Part shown: positions 7,422 to 15,340 of the stretch, piece by piece
Layout of the letters: the number at the start of each line of letters is the position of its first letter
How positions within the stretch are numbered: the stretch's first letter is position 1
Source: CALXCT01 sp964422185
GTDB lineage: Bacteria > Bacillota > Clostridia > Oscillospirales > Oscillospiraceae
NCBI GenBank assembly: GCA_964422185.1
Contig: CAYRAG010000036.1
Coordinates: forward strand, 1-19,139
DNA length: 19,139 bases
Reading direction: 5' to 3'
Position numbers and translations under genes: made by a program
Notes under the pieces: generated by a model
Database searches by the model: none
What the model was told of the DNA's origin: nothing
The model's input: the letters and a program-made list of their open reading frames with translations, nothing else

Positions 7422-7915
7422 AACTGATTGACAAGCAGGGCCGTCTGTTCGGCAAGGTGAGCGTGATCGACCTGGTGGTGATCCTGGTCGTGGTCGTGCT
7501 GGCCGTCTCCCTCTACCTCAAGCGCAATGTGATGGAGCACACCTCCACCAATGTGTCCGGCACCCCCATCACCTATGAGGTGAAGGCGGTGAGTGTCCGG
7601 GACGAGTCGCTGGACGACTTCCAGGTGGGGGATCTGGTCTATGACCAGGACAACGACAGCGGCAACGCCATCGGCACCATCGAGGCCGTCCGGTATGTGG
7701 ACAACACGCCGCTGGCCTCGGATACCGCCGGCAACTTCCACAAACTGCCGGTGGAGGGGCGTCACGATGTGGTTCTGACGCTGTCCGCCCTGAGCACCTC
7801 CAGCAACGGGAAGATTTATGTAAACCGCACTTATGAGCTCAACGCCAACTCCACGCGCAATCTGTACACGAAGTATGTCAGCTTCGAGTGCGTCCTCACG
7901 GAAATCCACGCATGA
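7418..7915 (+). CDS. DUF4330 family membrane-anchored protein (second of two)
   Basis: A 165-residue protein with a near-canonical DUF4330 N-terminus (LIDKQGRLFGKVSVIDL), one transmembrane helix at about 15-34, and an exported domain with FQVGDLVYD and a C-terminal strand pattern ending YVSFECVLTEI. It is a diverged paralogue of the preceding gene. The ATG lacks an adjacent ribosome site and is preceded closely by an in-frame TAG, so expression may depend on coupling or on leader folding. The TGA overlaps the next ATG (ATGA). No catalytic residues are evident and the function is unknown. Co-occurrence with wall-polymer genes makes an accessory role in that pathway likely but unproven. Confidence 0.88.
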   Translation: MKLIDKQGRLFGKVSVIDLVVILVVVVLAVSLYLKRNVMEHTSTNVSGTPITYEVKAVSVRDESLDDFQVGDLVYDQDNDSGNAIGTIEAVRYVDNTPLASDTAGNFHKLPVEGRHDVVLTLSALSTSSNGKIYVNRTYELNANSTRNLYTKYVSFECVLTEIHA

Positions 7916-10140
7916 AGATCCTGATGGCCACCATGGGCCTGGACATCGGCGGGGCGGAGACGCATATCGTCGAGCTGGCCAAGGAGCTGAAGAAAGAGGG
8001 CCACGATCTGTGCGTGGCCTCCCACGGCGGCGTGTTCGTGCCGGAGCTCCAGCACTCCGGCGTGCGCCACTACGAGGTGCCCATGCACCGGAGGAACCTC
8101 AGGTGCATGGTGCAGTCTTACTTTCTCCTGCGCAGGGTCATCCGGGAGGAGAAGCCGGACATCGTCCACGCCCACGCCCGGATCCCCGCGTTCCTGTGCG
8201 GCCTGCTGCAGAAGACCATGCACTTCCCCTTTGTCACCACCGCCCACTGGGTGTTCGACACGGACGGCATTTTGAAGTATGTCACCCGCTGGGGCCAGAA
8301 GACGGTGGCGGTGTCGGAGGATATCAAGCGCTACCTGATGGACAACTACGGCGTGCCGGAGAAGAATATCTTTGTCACGGTAAACGGGATTGACACGGAG
8401 AAATTCTCGCCGTCGGTGTCCGGGGACCGGATCCGTGCGGAGTTCTCCCTGAATCCGGATCGGCCGGTGGTGTCCCATGTCAGCCGGATGGATGAGAGCC
8501 GGGCGCTGGTGGCGCGGCAGCTCATCGAGATCGCCCCGGAACTGGACAGGGCGGTGCCCGGCGTCCAGCTTCTGATCGCCGGCGGCGGCGGCATGCTGCC
8601 GGAGCTCCAGGCGCGTGCGGCGCAGATCAACGCCTCGCTGGGCCGGCCCTGCGTGATCATGACCGGCGCCCGCACGGATATCAATGAGATCGTGGCGGCG
8701 GGCGATGTGTTCGTGGGCGTGTCCCGGGCGGCGCTGGAGGCCATGGCCGCCGCGAAGCCCGTTCTCGTGGCGGGCAATGAGGGGTATCTCGGACTGTTCT
8801 CGGAGGAGAAGCTGCCGGTGGCGCGGGAGAACAACTTCTGCTGCCGCGGCTGCCCCATGTCCACGGAGCAGGCGCTGCTGGCGGATCTGACCCGGGCCCT
8901 GACCGGCCTGAGCGGGGAGGAGCTGGCGGCGCTGGGCGCCTGCGGCCGCCAGGTGGTGCTGGAGCACTACTCCGTGTACCGGATGGCCCAGGACTGTCTC
9001 CAGGCGTACCAGGCTGCGCTGCCGCCCCGGTACCGGGTGGTCATGTGCGGCTACTACGGATTTGCCAATACCGGAGACGAGGCCATTCTGGAGGCCATCC
9101 ACGGGGACATCGACGCCCTGGACGCGGGCGTGGGCGTCACGGTGCTGTCCCGGGATCCGGACGACACCCGAAAGTGCTACGGATACGACGCGGTGAACCG
9201 GTTCAACCTGGGGAAGGTGTACCGGGCGCTGAAGAAGAGCGACCTGCTGCTGTTCGGCGGCGGCAGCCTGCTGCAGGATCGGACTTCCACCCGGTCTCTG
9301 CTCTACTATGTGTTCATTGTCCATCTGGCCGAGTCCCTGGGAAAGAAAGTCATGTTCTACGCCAACGGCATCGGGCCGGTGGACAGACCGGCCAACCGGC
9401 GGCGCGTGCAGAAAGTGGCCATGAAGGCCAGCTGTCTGACCCTCCGGGATCAGAACAGCGCGGAGGAGCTGCGTGCGATGGGCGTGGATCGGGCGGATCT
9501 GAATGTGACGGCGGATCCGGTGTTCACTCTGGATCCCGTGCCGGCGTCTCAGGCCCGCTCGCTGCTGTCGGACGCGGGAGTGCCCGCGGACCGTCCGTTC
9601 CTGGCGGTCTCCGTCCGGAACTGGCAGGGCCTGGAGGACTTCGCGCCCCGGATGGCCCGGGCGCTGGACGAGATCGCCCGGAAACACGGCAGGAGCATTG
9701 TCTTTGTGGTGATGCAGTACCCCGCCGACGCGGAGATCAGCCGCACGATCCGGGATCTGATGAAGGAGCCGTCCTGGCTGCTGGACGGCCGGTGGCGGCC
9801 GGAGGATCTCATGGGCGTCATCGGGCAGGCGGAGCTGGTGATCTCCATGCGCCTGCACACGCTGATCTTCGCCGCCCGGATGGGCGTGCCCCTGGTGGGG
9901 CTGGTGTACGACCCCAAGGTGGACTACTATCTGGAGCTTCTGGAGATGCCGTCCGCCGGCGAGGTCACCCGGTTCCGGGAGGAACATCTGCTCACACAGG
10001 TGGACGACCTGATCGCCCGGCGGGAGACCTGCGCCGCCGCGCTGCGGGAGAAGTCCGAACACCTGCAGAGCGAGGCCCACCGGAACGAGCGGTACCTGCT
10101 GGATCTGCTGGAGCATGAAAAAGAGGGCCGGGAAGCGTAA
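7912..10140 (+). CDS. csaB: Glycosyltransferase-CsaB fusion: polysaccharide pyruvyl transferase
   Basis: A 742-residue two-domain cytoplasmic protein. Residues 1-~370 form a GT4-like glycosyltransferase (GLDIGGAETHIVELA at 9-23, KPDIVHAHARIPA at 81-93, NGIDTEKFSP). Its usual EX7E motif is incomplete: GVSRAALEAMA keeps Glu276 but has Val at the first position. A CRGC cluster sits at 311-314. Residues ~375-742 match CsaB/polysaccharide pyruvyl transferase: CGYYGFANTGDEAIL (379-393), FGGGSLLQD (448-456), and SMRLHTLIFAARMGVPLVGL with Arg647 and His649, residues expected at the active site by analogy with known members. CsaB transfers pyruvate from phosphoenolpyruvate to wall-polymer sugars, creating the ligand for SLH domains. 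I chose ATG 7912 (MKILMATMGL) because it overlaps the upstream stop as ATGA. Last gene of the operon; its TAA lies in the loop of the terminator. Confidence 0.9.
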   Translation: MKILMATMGLDIGGAETHIVELAKELKKEGHDLCVASHGGVFVPELQHSGVRHYEVPMHRRNLRCMVQSYFLLRRVIREEKPDIVHAHARIPAFLCGLLQKTMHFPFVTTAHWVFDTDGILKYVTRWGQKTVAVSEDIKRYLMDNYGVPEKNIFVTVNGIDTEKFSPSVSGDRIRAEFSLNPDRPVVSHVSRMDESRALVARQLIEIAPELDRAVPGVQLLIAGGGGMLPELQARAAQINASLGRPCVIMTGARTDINEIVAAGDVFVGVSRAALEAMAAAKPVLVAGNEGYLGLFSEEKLPVARENNFCCRGCPMSTEQALLADLTRALTGLSGEELAALGACGRQVVLEHYSVYRMAQDCLQAYQAALPPRYRVVMCGYYGFANTGDEAILEAIHGDIDALDAGVGVTVLSRDPDDTRKCYGYDAVNRFNLGKVYRALKKSDLLLFGGGSLLQDRTSTRSLLYYVFIVHLAESLGKKVMFYANGIGPVDRPANRRRVQKVAMKASCLTLRDQNSAEELRAMGVDRADLNVTADPVFTLDPVPASQARSLLSDAGVPADRPFLAVSVRNWQGLEDFAPRMARALDEIARKHGRSIVFVVMQYPADAEISRTIRDLMKEPSWLLDGRWRPEDLMGVIGQAELVISMRLHTLIFAARMGVPLVGLVYDPKVDYYLELLEMPSAGEVTRFREEHLLTQVDDLIARRETCAAALREKSEHLQSEAHRNERYLLDLLEHEKEGREA

Positions 10141-10156
10141 GCTTCCCGGCCCTTTC
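10121..10156. terminator. Bidirectional intrinsic terminator shared by csaB and clpE
   Basis: GGGCCGGGAAGC (10125-10136), loop GTAA (10137-10140), GCTTCCCGGCCC (10141-10152): a perfect 12-base-pair stem, extendable by A-T, G-T and A-T pairs. On the plus strand it is followed by TTTCC. On the minus strand it is followed by TCTTTTT, a better U-tract, 22 bases past the clpE stop. The loop is a GNRA-type tetraloop on the plus strand and its TAA is the csaB stop codon. Confidence 0.85.
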
Positions 10157-10177
10157 CGCGTCGTTCCGGCAGGTGTG

Positions 10178-12505
10178 TCACAGGGAGAGCAGGCTCAGTT
10201 TGTCGTCTTCCACCACGACCTGCAGCTGCGTGATGGGCGCCATATAGCTCTCGATGATGCGGGTGGCGATCATGTCCTCCAGCTCCCGCTGGATCAGGCG
10301 GCGCAGGTTCCGGGCGCCGTAGGCGACGGAGTAGGACTTCTTCGTCAGGTAGTCCACCAGGCTCTCGTCGTAGGTCAGGGTGAGGCCCTTGTCCGAGAGC
10401 GTCTGCTTCAGCTCGCCGAGCATGATCCGGGCGATGGCCTTGAAGTTCTCCTCCGTCAGGTGGTTGAAGCACACCACCTCGTCCACGCGGTTGATGAACT
10501 CCGGGCGCAGGAACTGCTGCAGCGCCTGCATGGCCTTCTCTTTCGTCTGCATGTCCACGGAGCGGTCGAAGCCGAGGGAGCCGCCCTTCTGGTCGCTGCC
10601 GGCGTTGGAGGTCATGACGATGACCGTGTTCTCAAAGTTGACCACCCGGCCGTGGGCGTCGGTGATGTGGCCGTCGTCCAGGATCTGCAGCAGGATGTTG
10701 AGCACATCCGGATGCGCCTTTTCAATCTCGTCGAACAGAATGACGGAGTAGGGCTTGCGGCGGATCTTCTCGGTGAGCTGCCCCGCGTCGTCGTAGCCCA
10801 CATAGCCCGGGGGAGACCCGATGATCCGGGAAACGGCGTGCTTCTCCATGAACTCGGACATATCCAGGCGGATGAGGGACTCCGGGGTGTTGAACAGGTC
10901 GTTGGCCAGCTGTTTGACCAGCTCGGTCTTGCCCACGCCGGTGGAGCCCACGAAGATGAACGACACCGGCTTGCGCTTGGAGGAGATCCCCACGCGGCCG
11001 CGGCGGATGGCGGCGGCCACGGCGTGCACCGCCTCGTCCTGGCCGATGATGTGCTGCTTCAGACGATCCTCCAGATGCGCCAGACGCTCGTACTCCTGCT
11101 CCTGGATCTGGGTGGCCGGGATCTTCGTCCACAGCTCGATGACCCGGGCCAGGTGCTCCACCGTCAGGGGCGGGGCCTCCCGGGTTTCCAGGAACGCTTT
11201 CTCCTGCTCCAGCTGCAGCTCCTTGCTGCGCAGCACCGCGATGCGTTCGTAGGCCTCCTCGCTGCCGTCCGCGGTCATGGCCTCCCGCTCCACATTGATG
11301 TCCGCGATCTCCTTCTCCACATCGGCCAGGCGGGCCAGGTTCTTATTGCGCAGGTTGACCTCGGAACAGGCCTCGTCGATGAGGTCGATGGCCTTGTCCG
11401 GCAGGTAGCGGTCGGTGATGTACCGCTCGCTCATGGTCACCGCCAGGCGGCACATCTCCGGGGAGATAACCACCTTGTGGTACTGCTCGTAGTACGGCGC
11501 GATGCCCCGGAGGATCTCCACGGACTCGTCCACGGAGGGCTCCTCCACGATGACCGGCTGGAAGCGGCGCTCCAGGGCGGTGTCTTTCTCGATGTACTTG
11601 CGGTACTCCGTGAGGGTGGTGGCGCCGATGACCTGGATCTCGCCCCGGCTGAGGGCTGGCTTGAGGATGTTCGCGGCGTTCATGGAGCCCTCGGCGTCGC
11701 CGGCGCCCACGATCTTGTGCACCTCGTCGATGACCAGGATGATATTGCCCAGCTTGACGATCTCGTCAATGAGGTTCTTCATCCGGCTCTCAAACTGGCC
11801 GCGGAACTGGGTGCCCGCCACCAGGGCGGTCAGATCCAGCAGATAGACCTCCTTGTCCAGCAGCTTGTAGGGAACCTCCTTGCTGTGGATCTTCTGGGCC
11901 AGCCCCTCGGCGATGGCCGTCTTGCCGACGCCGGGTTCGCCGATGAGGCACGGGTTGTTCTTCTGGCGCCGGTTGAGGATCTGGATGACCCTCTGCATCT
12001 CGGTCTCCCGGCCCACAATCCGATCCAGCCTGCCCTCCTCCGCACGGCGGGTCAGGTTGATGCAGTAGGTCTCCAGGAACTTGCGCTTGCCCTGTTTATT
12101 CTCCTTGGCGCCCGGCCTGGGCTGCTGCGTCTGCTCCTGGGAGGGGCCGCCCTCGCCCTGGGCGGCGGGCGTGTTGCCGGAGTTGTTGAACAGCTTGTTC
12201 AAGAACGGGAAAGTGGCGGTGCGGCCGTCCTCCTCGTCCTCGTCGTCCCCGCCGTCCTCCGGCTGCTGCATCAGGCCCTCCATGCCGTCCGCGCCGCCGA
12301 ACGCGGACATCATCTCGTTGGTCAGGTTGTCCAGATCGTCGTCGGTGATCCCCATCTTCTTCATCATGTCGTCGATGGGTTTGATGCCGAGCTCCCTGGC
12401 GCACTTGAGACACAGGCCCTCGTTTTTTGTCACGCCGCCTTCCATCTTGGAAATAAACACGACCGCGACATTCTTGTGGCAGCGGGAGCAGAGCGTAGGC
12501 TGCAT
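10178..12505 (-). CDS. clpE: ClpE-type AAA+ unfoldase with N-terminal zinc finger
   Basis: A 775-residue class I Clp/HSP100 ATPase. The usual repeat Clp_N domain is absent. In its place is a zinc-binding module with Cys6/Cys9 and Cys32/Cys35, then an acidic linker (about 82-94), as in ClpE. AAA1 has Walker A GEPGVGKT (189-196) and Walker B VIDE (Asp260, Glu261). A short coiled middle region lies near 390-440. AAA2 has Walker A GSTGVGKT (520-527), Walker B FDEIEKAH (Asp592, Glu593) and pore loop GYVG (567-570). The first pore loop reads QFRG where KYRG-like sequence is common. LGF at 644-646 fits the ClpP-docking tripeptide, so it should feed substrates to ClpP. The ATG is preceded by AAAGGAG at 9 bases. 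I saw no CtsR or CIRCE consensus upstream. It converges on csaB. Confidence 0.9.
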   Translation of the reverse strand: MQPTLCSRCHKNVAVVFISKMEGGVTKNEGLCLKCARELGIKPIDDMMKKMGITDDDLDNLTNEMMSAFGGADGMEGLMQQPEDGGDDEDEEDGRTATFPFLNKLFNNSGNTPAAQGEGGPSQEQTQQPRPGAKENKQGKRKFLETYCINLTRRAEEGRLDRIVGRETEMQRVIQILNRRQKNNPCLIGEPGVGKTAIAEGLAQKIHSKEVPYKLLDKEVYLLDLTALVAGTQFRGQFESRMKNLIDEIVKLGNIILVIDEVHKIVGAGDAEGSMNAANILKPALSRGEIQVIGATTLTEYRKYIEKDTALERRFQPVIVEEPSVDESVEILRGIAPYYEQYHKVVISPEMCRLAVTMSERYITDRYLPDKAIDLIDEACSEVNLRNKNLARLADVEKEIADINVEREAMTADGSEEAYERIAVLRSKELQLEQEKAFLETREAPPLTVEHLARVIELWTKIPATQIQEQEYERLAHLEDRLKQHIIGQDEAVHAVAAAIRRGRVGISSKRKPVSFIFVGSTGVGKTELVKQLANDLFNTPESLIRLDMSEFMEKHAVSRIIGSPPGYVGYDDAGQLTEKIRRKPYSVILFDEIEKAHPDVLNILLQILDDGHITDAHGRVVNFENTVIVMTSNAGSDQKGGSLGFDRSVDMQTKEKAMQALQQFLRPEFINRVDEVVCFNHLTEENFKAIARIMLGELKQTLSDKGLTLTYDESLVDYLTKKSYSVAYGARNLRRLIQRELEDMIATRIIESYMAPITQLQVVVEDDKLSLLSL

Positions 12506-12586
12506 AAAGTTTCACTCCTTTGGCTCAAAGGGGTTTCCCCCGAAAAAACAATGACAGCGGCTGCCCGCGACAGGCGGGATAGCCAA
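12506..12586 (-). promoter_or_regulatory. Structured clpE leader with ribosome-site-masking hairpin
   Basis: Read on the minus strand from the predicted start near 12586. First comes a hairpin GGCT-at-CCCGC...GCGGG-c-AGCC (12559-12584), then T6 (12543-12548). Next is GGGG-GAAA-CCCC (12530-12541), a GNRA-capped stem. Then CCTTT-gagcc-AAAGG (12517-12531), which pairs the ribosome site itself. The last two share bases 12530-12531 and cannot both fold fully, so the leader could switch. Pairings are seen in the sequence; a regulatory role is inferred. Confidence 0.4.
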
Positions 12587-12592
12587 TTGAGA

Positions 12593-12601
12593 AGTATAAC
12601 A
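12593..12601 (-). promoter_or_regulatory. Extended -10 promoter of clpE
   Basis: On the minus strand TGTTATACT matches an extended -10 (TGnTATACT). No good -35 hexamer stands at 16-18 bases, which is tolerated by extended -10 promoters. Just upstream lie an 11-base dyad AACAAATTGTT (12612-12622) and a 12-base palindrome TTCCCCGGGGAA (12636-12647). These are possible operator or weak termination signals after the CvpA-family gene. Confidence 0.6.
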
Positions 12602-12665
12602 CAGAATTGTGAACAAATTGTTAAGAAACGGGAATTTCCCCGGGGAATCCGCTCAAATCCCGCGC

Positions 12666-13352
12666 TCAGCGGGTGATCAGGGTCAGCGGGTTTGTATTGG
12701 CGAAGAACTCCAGCAGGAAAGTCCGCTCCAGCTCCTCCTCCGGCGGCAGCAGGCCGATCTGGTTGAGCAGCCACACCACGAGGAAGACCACCACCAGGCC
12801 CTTGAGCGCACCCAGGATGCCGCCGCCCGCCTGGTTGAGGCCGGACAGCACCGGGAACTGGAAGATCACATCCAGAATCCGGCTGATGAGCGACCAGGCC
12901 AGCATGGCCAGCAGGAAGAGCAGGAAAAAGAGCAGGGGAAAGGCGACCGCCTCCGCCACAGTCGCGGCCAGACGCGCCGCGGCCAGCGCCGCCACGGAGG
13001 TCATGCCTTTTTCAATCGCCTTCTGGGTGGCGTCCGCCATCTCCCGGTATACACCGATGTCTTTCAGGAAGTCCAGCACTCCGGAGAGGACGCCCTCCTC
13101 CAGCTGGTTCTTTCCGTGTTCCACCGCGCTGGCCATCCCCTCGTTCAGCCTGGCCTCGATGGCCTCGGAGAACTTCGGCTCCAGCGCGGCGGACACCCGG
13201 GGCGCCAGGGCTTTCGCCCCGAACGACGCCACGACCAGCGCCACCACCACGGCGATCACGCCGCACAGGGATCGGATAAATCCGCGCTTCGCCCCCAGCA
13301 GGGCGAAGACCGCCACGACCACGACAATCGCGACATCGGCAAGCAGTACCAT
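12666..13352 (-). CDS. CvpA family membrane protein
   Basis: A 228-residue protein with about four hydrophobic segments: two near the N-terminus (around residues 5-50, separated by the family's KRGFIRS loop) and two in the C-terminal half. Between them is a longer amphipathic or coiled stretch (about 60-125). This matches the CvpA/colicin V production family, whose members are inner-membrane proteins linked to stress tolerance and wall integrity; the molecular role is not settled. I chose ATG 13352 because GGAAGGAG precedes it. A longer in-frame start at 13448 would add an unlikely Cys/Pro-rich leader inside the upstream gene. The DUF5711 gene ends 25 bases upstream. No strong terminator follows, and clpE has its own promoter 160 bases on. 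Confidence 0.83.
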   Translation of the reverse strand: MVLLADVAIVVVVAVFALLGAKRGFIRSLCGVIAVVVALVVASFGAKALAPRVSAALEPKFSEAIEARLNEGMASAVEHGKNQLEEGVLSGVLDFLKDIGVYREMADATQKAIEKGMTSVAALAAARLAATVAEAVAFPLLFFLLFLLAMLAWSLISRILDVIFQFPVLSGLNQAGGGILGALKGLVVVFLVVWLLNQIGLLPPEEELERTFLLEFFANTNPLTLITR

Positions 13353-13377
13353 CTCGCACGCTCCTTCCGGTTTTTTC

Positions 13378-14532
13378 TCAGGGCAGCAGCAGCCAGGCCT
13401 GTTCCGTGTTGGCCAGCAGGGCGGCGCCGTCGTCCCGCAGGGCGACATGCCGCGCCATCCCGGTGTTCTCCAGGGAGGCGTACTGCTCCATGGAACCGGT
13501 GTAGATCTCCAGCCGGTCCGCCGTGAGCACCGCGAAATAGCGGCCGGCCGCGGCGAGATCCAGCACCTGGCTGTCCGGGGTCAGGGTGCCCAGTACGGCG
13601 CCGTCATCCCCCACGACCGCCAGCTCGCTGGCGTTGCCCGTCCGGTACCGGCCCAGCAGCAGGACGGAGAAGCCGTCGCCTTTCAGATCATAGCCTTTCA
13701 GGAAGCGGTCTGAGAACGCGTAGACCTGGGACGCGCTGCCGTCCGCGGCCACCAGGGTGAGGGAGTTTTCCCCCAGAACCCGGATGGTGTCCCCGGCCTG
13801 CCGGAGATCCAGCACCGCGCTGTTGCCCAGGGAGACCGTCGCCTGGGGCTCCGTCTCCCCCACGGGGTAGAACACCAGCTGGCTCTCAAAGCTCTGCGTG
13901 CCCTCGCCCATGGTGGCCACCGCCACCGTTTCGCTGTCGTCGGACAGGACGGCGTCCACAATGAAGCCGCTGCCGGGGATCTCCATCCTGGGCTCGAACT
14001 CGGCGCTGTACACCGTGGTGACCCCCCGCTTGTGTCCGCTCTGCTGCGCCGTGACCGCCAGGCAGCCCTCGGCGTTCGGCCGGGCGGAGAGGATGCCGTA
14101 GCCCTCGTCCAGCGTGAGAGAGAACACCTCTCCCCGGCTGTCAAACACCCGCAGCTCCTGGCCGCCCATATCGTACACCGCGCCCAGATCCCCGGCGGTG
14201 GTCAGGACGGGATGGGCCAGGCTGAGCACCTGGTTGTCCAGCTCGGAGCCGCCGTTGGTATACAGCCGGACGCTGTTGTTGCTGGAGAAGAGCAGTGCGC
14301 CGTTCAGGCACCCGAGATCCACGCTGCTGCCGCCGCCGTAGGAGAACGGGGCGGCCTCGCCGGTCTCGCTGGTCTCCAGGCCCCGGTAGCTCACCCAGCG
14401 CTGCAGCGAGTCCAGATTCAGTCTGTCCCGGAAGACCACCAGAGCGATGGCGCCCAGCACCAGCACCGCGGTGAGCAGGAAAGTGAGCACCCGGAGTACC
14501 ATGTTCGGTTTTTTTGGATTGGCTTCTTTCAT
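13378..14532 (-). CDS. DUF5711 family membrane-anchored beta-propeller-like protein
   Basis: A 384-residue protein with a positively charged N-terminus, one transmembrane helix (about residues 12-34) and a large exported domain. The domain is built of repeated short strands with Asp/Gly turns and GxVxxxL-type units, reminiscent of a beta-propeller. This fits DUF5711, a family of unknown function common in Clostridia. No catalytic motif is visible. AAGGGAG precedes the ATG; truA ends 13 bases upstream and the CvpA-family gene starts 25 bases downstream, so the three are almost certainly co-transcribed. A surface sensing or scaffolding role is only a guess. Confidence 0.8.
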   Translation of the reverse strand: MKEANPKKPNMVLRVLTFLLTAVLVLGAIALVVFRDRLNLDSLQRWVSYRGLETSETGEAAPFSYGGGSSVDLGCLNGALLFSSNNSVRLYTNGGSELDNQVLSLAHPVLTTAGDLGAVYDMGGQELRVFDSRGEVFSLTLDEGYGILSARPNAEGCLAVTAQQSGHKRGVTTVYSAEFEPRMEIPGSGFIVDAVLSDDSETVAVATMGEGTQSFESQLVFYPVGETEPQATVSLGNSAVLDLRQAGDTIRVLGENSLTLVAADGSASQVYAFSDRFLKGYDLKGDGFSVLLLGRYRTGNASELAVVGDDGAVLGTLTPDSQVLDLAAAGRYFAVLTADRLEIYTGSMEQYASLENTGMARHVALRDDGAALLANTEQAWLLLP

Positions 14533-14545
14533 GGCAGCTCCCTTT

Positions 14546-15295
14546 TCACAGCACCGGCTCCTCGTACCACAGCCCCGTCAGGTACAGTCCGCCCGGCGGC
14601 ACGGTGGGGCCGGCCAGGGTGCGGTTTCCGGAGTCCAGGATGGCGGGGATCTCCTCCGGCGAGAGCTTGCCCTCGGCGGCGTAGACGATGGTGCCCACCA
14701 TGGCCCGGACCATATTGTAGAGAAACCCGTCGGCGCAGACCCGGCACTCGATGAGGTCGCCGGCGCGGGTGACCTCGAAAGAATAAACCGTGCGGACGGT
14801 GGTCTTTGTCTCCGTCCCCACGGAGCGGACCGCCCGGAAGTCGTGGGTTCCCACGAACTGATCCGCCGCCCGCTGCATGACCGCCTCGTCCAGATGCTTC
14901 GGCACCTGCCACACGCGGTTGACATAAAACGCGTTCCCCACCCGGCTGTTCCAGATGCGGTAGGTGTACTCCTTGCGCAGGCAGGAGCCGATGGCGTTGA
15001 AGCGCTCCGGCACCTGCGTGGCTTTGGTCACCACAATGTCGTCCGGCAGCCGCGTGTTCACCGCCAGGGGAATGCGGTCGCAGGGGATGGAGGAGTCGGT
15101 GTGAAAATTGGCGATATACACCTCCGCGTGGACACCCGCGTCCGTCCGCCCGGCGCCCACGCACCGCACCGGATGGCAGACCACGGTGGCGAGCGCTTTC
15201 TCCAGGGTCTCCGCCACGGTGACGGCGTTTTTCTGCACCTGCCAGCCGTGGTAGGCCGTGCCGACATACATCAGTTTCAGCGCGATATTTCTCAT
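14546..15295 (-). CDS. truA: tRNA pseudouridine(38-40) synthase
   Basis: TruA converts uridines 38-40 of the tRNA anticodon arm to pseudouridine. The 249-residue protein has the family length. It shows the N-terminal KLMYVGTAYHGWQVQ segment, the catalytic loop GAGRTDAGVHA with Asp52 as nucleophile, and the C-terminal DGFLYNMVRAMVGTIV motif. The ribosome site before the ATG at 15295 is weak (GGTGACGGAT), so translation may rely on the upstream ecfT being translated. The 45 bases between ecfT and truA contain only a small GCGGC/GCCGC hairpin. Following the ECF module is the standard placement in Firmicutes. Confidence 0.95.
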   Translation of the reverse strand: MRNIALKLMYVGTAYHGWQVQKNAVTVAETLEKALATVVCHPVRCVGAGRTDAGVHAEVYIANFHTDSSIPCDRIPLAVNTRLPDDIVVTKATQVPERFNAIGSCLRKEYTYRIWNSRVGNAFYVNRVWQVPKHLDEAVMQRAADQFVGTHDFRAVRSVGTETKTTVRTVYSFEVTRAGDLIECRVCADGFLYNMVRAMVGTIVYAAEGKLSPEEIPAILDSGNRTLAGPTVPPGGLYLTGLWYEEPVL

Positions 15296-15340
15296 CGATC
15301 CGTCACCGGCTTTCCCCGGGAATCCGCGGCAGAGCCGCCC

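Noticed and set aside
12593..12660. Possible CtsR, CIRCE or LexA operator upstream of clpE
   Set aside because: GAACAAATTGTT resembles half of a LexA box but the spacing does not fit, and no CtsR GGTCAAA repeats or CIRCE arms are present.
10115..12676. 853-codon plus-strand open frame opposite clpE
   Set aside because: Low-complexity Leu/Gly/His/Val composition with no family features; antisense shadow of clpE.
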